The notes under the pieces: generated by a model
Database searches by the model: none
Seen by the model: only the letters and a program-made list of their open reading frames with translations
What the model was told of the DNA's origin: nothing
From: Arthrobacter sp. B1805
GTDB lineage: Bacteria; Actinomycetota; Actinomycetes; Actinomycetales; Micrococcaceae
Direction of reading: 5' to 3'
DNA: 64,000 nucleotides
Assembly (NCBI RefSeq): GCF_002929745.1
Contig: NZ_PJIQ01000002.1
Location: forward strand, 186,001-250,000
Position numbers and translations under genes: made by a program
Part shown: piece by piece, positions 60,071 through 64,000 of the stretch
Numbering within the stretch: position 1 is the first letter of the stretch
Layout of the letters: the number at the start of each line of letters is the position of its first letter

Positions 60071-61930
60071 CTAGCCGCGCCTGGTATCGGCATGAAGGCC
60101 GCGGGAGAGCCCGGTGACGAGGAAATCACGCAGGCCGCCGTGGGCCGGTTCGCCCGGCGCTTTCCGCTCCGGGCTTTCCGATCCGGCAGAAACCGCTGCT
60201 GTCGCGGCGAGCCAGTCCCCGTAGTGCGTGATGTCGCGGCCACTGGCGGCGGCGACGGCGTCGCAGGCGAAGCCGACCGCGGTGGTGCCATCGGTCAGGC
60301 GGACCGAGCCGAGCAGCATGGGTTCGGGCAGGGCCGCGAGGAACCGTCCGAGTGCAGCTTCGGCCAGGATCCAGCGTTCGGCGACGAGTTCGCCGCCGTC
60401 GTCCGCGCGGTACACGCCGGGCTTGGGCGGCTCCGTGTCCAGGGCCACCATGCGGTAGCGGGCGGCCAGCCGCACGGGACCATCCCAGTAGCTGCCGAGC
60501 GCCTCGAGCTCGCGGGCGAGTACCTGACCGCGGCGGTGCGCGCCGACGACGACGAGCGGGACGCCGGCCGCTCCGGCTGCCAGCGGCCACGGCTGACCGG
60601 CAGTGCCCGTCGGGGCGACAGCACCGGAGGCGAAGAGGGCGGGCGGAGCGGGAGTGAGCTCGATCCGGCGGGCGATGTCCGCCACCACGGCGTCGTCGAA
60701 CGTGCGTCCGACGACGGTCACGCCGAACTGGGCGCCGTCGACCTCGCCCGCGGGCACGGCCACCGCGCAGAGGTCGAAGAGATTGCAGAAGTTCGTGTAC
60801 GTGCCCATGCGCGAGTTCACGCCCACGGGGTCCGCAGCAACCTCGGCAAGGAGGGGATGGACTGGTGCCGTCGGGACTAGAAGGGCGTCGAAGCCCTCGA
60901 GCTGTGCCAGCGCTTCCCGTTCGAGGACGGCCAGCCGGGCGGTGTCCGTCACGTACTGGTGCGCGGGAAGTGCTCCCGCGCGGCCGATGATGCCCGCGAC
61001 CGTGGGATCGAGGCCCGCGGGATTGCCGTCCCCGGTTGCGCTGTCCACGAAGGCTCCGACGGCGGCATACCGTTCCGCGACGAGCGCGCCGTCGTACAGC
61101 AGCCGCGCAGCCTGCAGGAACACATCGATCGGCACGGGCCGGACCTCGACGCCGGACGCCTCGAGCCGGGCGACCTGACGGCCGAACTCCGCAGCCCAGG
61201 CGGGGGACAGCTCGGGCAGCTCGGAGGGATAGGCGACGCGCGGCCGCGCAGGGGCTGCGAGGCGGACCCCGGACGGCCAGGCCCGCGAGCCGCCTGCCAT
61301 GACGCCCATTGCGCGTTCCGCCATCGCGAGGTCCCGCGCGAGGATGGTGACGGCGTCCCAGGAACGGCAGGCCGGCACGACGCCGTCGGTCGGGACGACG
61401 TGCAGGGTCGGCTTGATACCGACGATCCCCTGGAGGCCGGCGGGGATGCGGCCCGAGCCGGCGGTGTCGGTCCCGATCGCGATGTCGGCCAGTCCCAGCG
61501 CGACGGCGACGGCCGACCCGGAGCTGGACCCGCCGGAAATGTACTCCGGGCGCCGGGAGTCGCGGACCGCGCCGTGGGGGCTGCGCGTGCCCACGAGTCC
61601 GGTGGCGAACTGGTCCAGATTGGTGGCCCCCAGCACCACTGCGCCCGCTGCCCGCAGGCGGCGCACCGCTTCCGCGTCCTGCTCCGGGAGGTAGGCGAAG
61701 CCCGGGCAGGCCGCGGTGGTGGGCACGCCTGCCACGTCCACGTTGTTCTTCACGGCGAGCACCAGTCCCGCCAGAGGGAGCTCCTCGCCGCCGCTGATCC
61801 GCGCGTCGACGGCGGCGGCCTCGGCGAGGAGGTCCTCCTCCGTGCGGAGGGTCACCCAGATCTCGGGCCGGTCGACGGCGTCCACGGCCGCCAGTGCGGC
61901 CCGTACCCGGTCGGTTGCCAGGGTGCTCAT
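60071..61930 (-). CDS. atzF: Allophanate hydrolase
   Basis: Second enzyme of urea amidolyase: splits allophanate to ammonium and CO2. It is 619 aa. N-terminal amidase-signature domain with the Ser-Ser-Lys triad: Lys61 (VLAVKNNVDVAG), Ser135 (SGGSSSGSA) and Ser159 (DTAGSGR). The C-terminal domain (about 460-615) is of the type fused to AtzF enzymes (GAHRRGQVLARELEALGSYWD). The ATG overlaps the urea carboxylase stop by 4 nt (ATGA). Confidence 0.94.
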   Translation of the reverse strand: MSTLATDRVRAALAAVDAVDRPEIWVTLRTEEDLLAEAAAVDARISGGEELPLAGLVLAVKNNVDVAGVPTTAACPGFAYLPEQDAEAVRRLRAAGAVVLGATNLDQFATGLVGTRSPHGAVRDSRRPEYISGGSSSGSAVAVALGLADIAIGTDTAGSGRIPAGLQGIVGIKPTLHVVPTDGVVPACRSWDAVTILARDLAMAERAMGVMAGGSRAWPSGVRLAAPARPRVAYPSELPELSPAWAAEFGRQVARLEASGVEVRPVPIDVFLQAARLLYDGALVAERYAAVGAFVDSATGDGNPAGLDPTVAGIIGRAGALPAHQYVTDTARLAVLEREALAQLEGFDALLVPTAPVHPLLAEVAADPVGVNSRMGTYTNFCNLFDLCAVAVPAGEVDGAQFGVTVVGRTFDDAVVADIARRIELTPAPPALFASGAVAPTGTAGQPWPLAAGAAGVPLVVVGAHRRGQVLARELEALGSYWDGPVRLAARYRMVALDTEPPKPGVYRADDGGELVAERWILAEAALGRFLAALPEPMLLGSVRLTDGTTAVGFACDAVAAASGRDITHYGDWLAATAAVSAGSESPERKAPGEPAHGGLRDFLVTGLSRGLHADTRRG

Positions 61931-64000
61931 GCGGCTACCTCTTCCGTCTCGCGTGCTTCGGGTTGCTGCTCCGGCCGGGATGACGGGTCCTGATCAGTCC
62001 CGGGCTCCGTCCCGGGGGACGCGCCCAGCACGACGAGGGCCTCGCCGGCCACGACCTGCGAACCTGCGAGGGGCAGGACCTGCAACACCAGCCCGTCGCA
62101 GGGTGCGCTGAGGACGGTCTCCATCTTCATGGCCTCGAGCGAGACGAGGGGCTGCCCCTTCAGCACCGTGTCGCCCGGGGCCACATCCACTTTCCAGACG
62201 CTGGCGGCGAAGGGCGCGGAGACCAGGGAGGCGCCGTCGGGCACCACGAGGTCCTCGGTGTCGGGAACGACGGCGGCTGCGGCGTCGGCGCGGTCGAACT
62301 CGCCGGCGTCGGCCCAGGCCTGGCGTTCGACGGCGAAGGCCGCCGACTGCTGCACGCGGAACTCCGCGATGGACGCGCTGTTGTCCGCCAGGAAGCGCTC
62401 GTGCTCCGCGAGGGAGAACGTCCCGTCCTCGATCTCGACGCCGCGGCCCCGACCCGCGGCCATGTCCGCCCGCAGGTCGAGCAGTTCCTCCGGGCTGACC
62501 GGGTACCAGGAGATGCGGTCGAAGAACCTCAGCAGCCACGGGGATCCCGGCTCGAACGGCGCGGCATCGGCGTAGCGTGACCAGACCTGGGTGGTCCGGC
62601 CCACGAACTGGTACCCGCCGGGGCCTTCCATGCCGTAGATGCACATGTAGGCGCCCCCGATGCCGACGGCGTTCTCCGGCGTCCAGGTCCGTGCAGGGTT
62701 GTACTTGGTGGTGACGAGGCGGTGCCGGGGATCGAGCGGCGTCGCGACAGGGGCCCCGAGGTACACGTCGCCGAGGCCGAGGACCAAGTACTCGGCGTCG
62801 AACACGGTGTCGAAGACGTCGTTCACGGACTCGAGCCCGTTGATGCGCCGGATGAACTCGATGTTCCAGGGGCACCAGGGGGCGTCGTCGCGCACTCCGG
62901 CCATGTACCGCTCGATCGCTTCACGCGTGGCGGGGTCGTCCCAGGAGAGGGGCAGGCGGACGGAACGGCTGGGCACCACGAGCTCCGAGCTGGCGGGCAG
63001 GGAGCTCTCGATGTCCTGAACCACCTCGAGCAGGCGGCGGCTGGAAAGGACGGAGGGATCTACCTTGATCTGGAGGCTGCGGATGCCGGGCGTGAGGTCC
63101 ACGACGCCGGCGAGCCGCATCTGCTCGACGGCCTGGTGCAGGGCGTGTACGCGGGCCCGGAGACCGAGGTCGAGCACCATGTCGCCGTACTCGACGAGGA
63201 GGTTGTCGTCGCCGGACCGGCGGTAGGTCACGGCGGGCCTGCCCGGTTCTTCGGCGACGCGCGCCAGGACGCCGTCGTCACCGTCGCCGCGGCGGGACGC
63301 TCGGGTGTTCATCCCGGCCGGTGCGCCGGGAGCGAATCCCGCCGTGCCGGGCAGGATCAGCTGCCGCCCGGGACCGAGGTCCCGCAGCGACGGCGCCTGG
63401 ACGGCCTGCACCGGGACGAAGCGCACGGTGTCGCCCGGGCGGAGCTGCCCGAGCTTCCAGCGGTCGGCCGTCACGACCGTTACCGGGCACACGAACCCGC
63501 CGAGGCTCGGCCCGTCCGGTCCGAGGAGGATCGGGGTGTCTCCGGTGAAGTCGAGGGCACCTACCGAGTACGGGGTGTCGTGGATGTTGGAGGGGTGCAG
63601 GCCGGCCTCGCCGCCGTCGTTCCGTGCCCAGCGCGGCTTCGGGCCGATGAGCCGGACGCCGGTGCGCGCGGAGTTGAAGTGCACCTCGTAGTCCGTGGCG
63701 AGCAGGTCGTCGATGTCCTCGCGCTGGAAGAACTCGGGGGCCCCGTGCGGACCCTCGACGACGGTGAGCTCCCAGCGGCTCGTCAGCGCGGGCCGGGCGT
63801 CGAGCGGCACCGGTGATCCGCCGGATTCCTCCGCGGAAACGGTCCGCAGCACGTCGCCGGTCCGCAGGACGCGCCCTGCGTGTCCGCCGAACTGGCCGAG
63901 CGTGAAGGTCGACGCGCTGCCGAGGTACTGCGGGATGTCGAGCCCCCCCGCGAAGAGGACGTAGCCGCGGAGACCCGCTCCCTCCGCCGCGCCGACGTCG
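61927..64000 (-). CDS. Urea carboxylase, C-terminal part (5' end beyond window)
   Basis: ATP- and biotin-dependent enzyme that makes allophanate from urea. About 690 codons of the C-terminal part are visible: a KipA-like domain (GFVCPVTVVTADRWKLG region), a KipI-like domain (EYGDMVLDLGLRARVHALHQAV and PWCPWNIEFIRRING), and a C-terminal biotinyl domain with the biotin site EAMKME. The biotin carboxylase part lies beyond 64000. It is upstream of atzF in one operon. The tail after the biotinyl domain is Pro/Gln/Glu-rich and variable. Confidence 0.93.
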   Translation of the reverse strand, partial: DVGAAEGAGLRGYVLFAGGLDIPQYLGSASTFTLGQFGGHAGRVLRTGDVLRTVSAEESGGSPVPLDARPALTSRWELTVVEGPHGAPEFFQREDIDDLLATDYEVHFNSARTGVRLIGPKPRWARNDGGEAGLHPSNIHDTPYSVGALDFTGDTPILLGPDGPSLGGFVCPVTVVTADRWKLGQLRPGDTVRFVPVQAVQAPSLRDLGPGRQLILPGTAGFAPGAPAGMNTRASRRGDGDDGVLARVAEEPGRPAVTYRRSGDDNLLVEYGDMVLDLGLRARVHALHQAVEQMRLAGVVDLTPGIRSLQIKVDPSVLSSRRLLEVVQDIESSLPASSELVVPSRSVRLPLSWDDPATREAIERYMAGVRDDAPWCPWNIEFIRRINGLESVNDVFDTVFDAEYLVLGLGDVYLGAPVATPLDPRHRLVTTKYNPARTWTPENAVGIGGAYMCIYGMEGPGGYQFVGRTTQVWSRYADAAPFEPGSPWLLRFFDRISWYPVSPEELLDLRADMAAGRGRGVEIEDGTFSLAEHERFLADNSASIAEFRVQQSAAFAVERQAWADAGEFDRADAAAAVVPDTEDLVVPDGASLVSAPFAASVWKVDVAPGDTVLKGQPLVSLEAMKMETVLSAPCDGLVLQVLPLAGSQVVAGEALVVLGASPGTEPGTDQDPSSRPEQQPEARETEEVAA

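Noticed and set aside
1-64000. CRISPR array, prophage, restriction or other defence island
   Set aside because: No regularly spaced repeats, cas, phage, methylase or transposase genes were seen on either strand.

Overview
The window is an ordinary, gene-dense stretch of chromosome from a high-G+C actinobacterium. The gene set (ClpC, DisA/RadA, DUF4193, GlsB-like and CsbD stress proteins, fused DhaM, Pta-AckA with a long Pta, a DesA3-like desaturase with its reductase) and the gene order point to Arthrobacter or a close relative in the Micrococcaceae. That assignment is an inference from gene content, not from a database match. No insertion sequence, prophage, integrase, rRNA or CRISPR array is visible. 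The only RNA gene found is a tRNA-Lys(UUU).

Layout. 1-5 kb: 3' part of clpC, an S9 peptidase, an ArgA-type acetyltransferase and a CsbD stress protein. 5-7.6 kb: the PTS-dependent dihydroxyacetone kinase operon dhaKLM. 7.6-12.4 kb: a genome-maintenance block (mutY, disA, radA) with one unknown membrane-anchored protein. 12.4-19.6 kb: a FUSC transporter, then phosphate uptake: pstSCAB behind a PHO box, converging on a low-affinity pit/DUF47 pair. 19.8-25.7 kb: hypothetical proteins, tRNA-Lys, a ZIP metal transporter, a secreted EEP-fold hydrolase, and a two-gene unit (tandem-HTH regulator plus seven-helix membrane protein) behind a large inverted repeat. 26-30.4 kb: fructose PTS operon fruR-fruK-fruA-ptsH with three operator-like repeats. 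30.4-39.2 kb: small stress membrane proteins, DUF445, GDPD, GH15 hydrolase, zinc alcohol dehydrogenase, azlCD and a YnfA protein. 39.4-42.6 kb: pta-ackA. 42.7-45.1 kb: an MFS transporter under a TPP riboswitch, then an ArsR/SRPBCC pair. 45.3-48.8 kb: a membrane desaturase with its ferredoxin reductase, and a divergent PucR-type regulator. 48.8-55.6 kb: AlkA, SDR, DUF4193, hydrolase, AEC permease, GlxA-type regulator, two mini-proteins, a DUF2382 protein and a VOC protein. 55.8-59.8 kb: an iron-siderophore ABC importer behind an iron box. 59.8-64 kb: allophanate hydrolase and the 3' part of urea carboxylase.

How the parts work together. PTS phosphate flow links dhaM and the fru-ptsH operon, and acetyl-phosphate metabolism (pta-ackA) lies nearby. 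Phosphate uptake is served by a high- and a low-affinity system side by side. Several control elements can be read directly: a PHO box, an IdeR/DmdR-type iron box, a TPP riboswitch, FruR-like operators, an ArsR operator on its own start codon, and a TAAG-N4-CTTR palindrome before three stress genes. At least eight genes have a TANNNT box 6-7 nt before the start codon and look leaderless; this pattern decided several start codons here.

The most novel candidates are the tandem-HTH/7-TM pair at 24.2-25.7 kb, the riboswitch-controlled MFS transporter at 42.7-44.2 kb, and the shared stress-promoter palindrome. None of them is proven.
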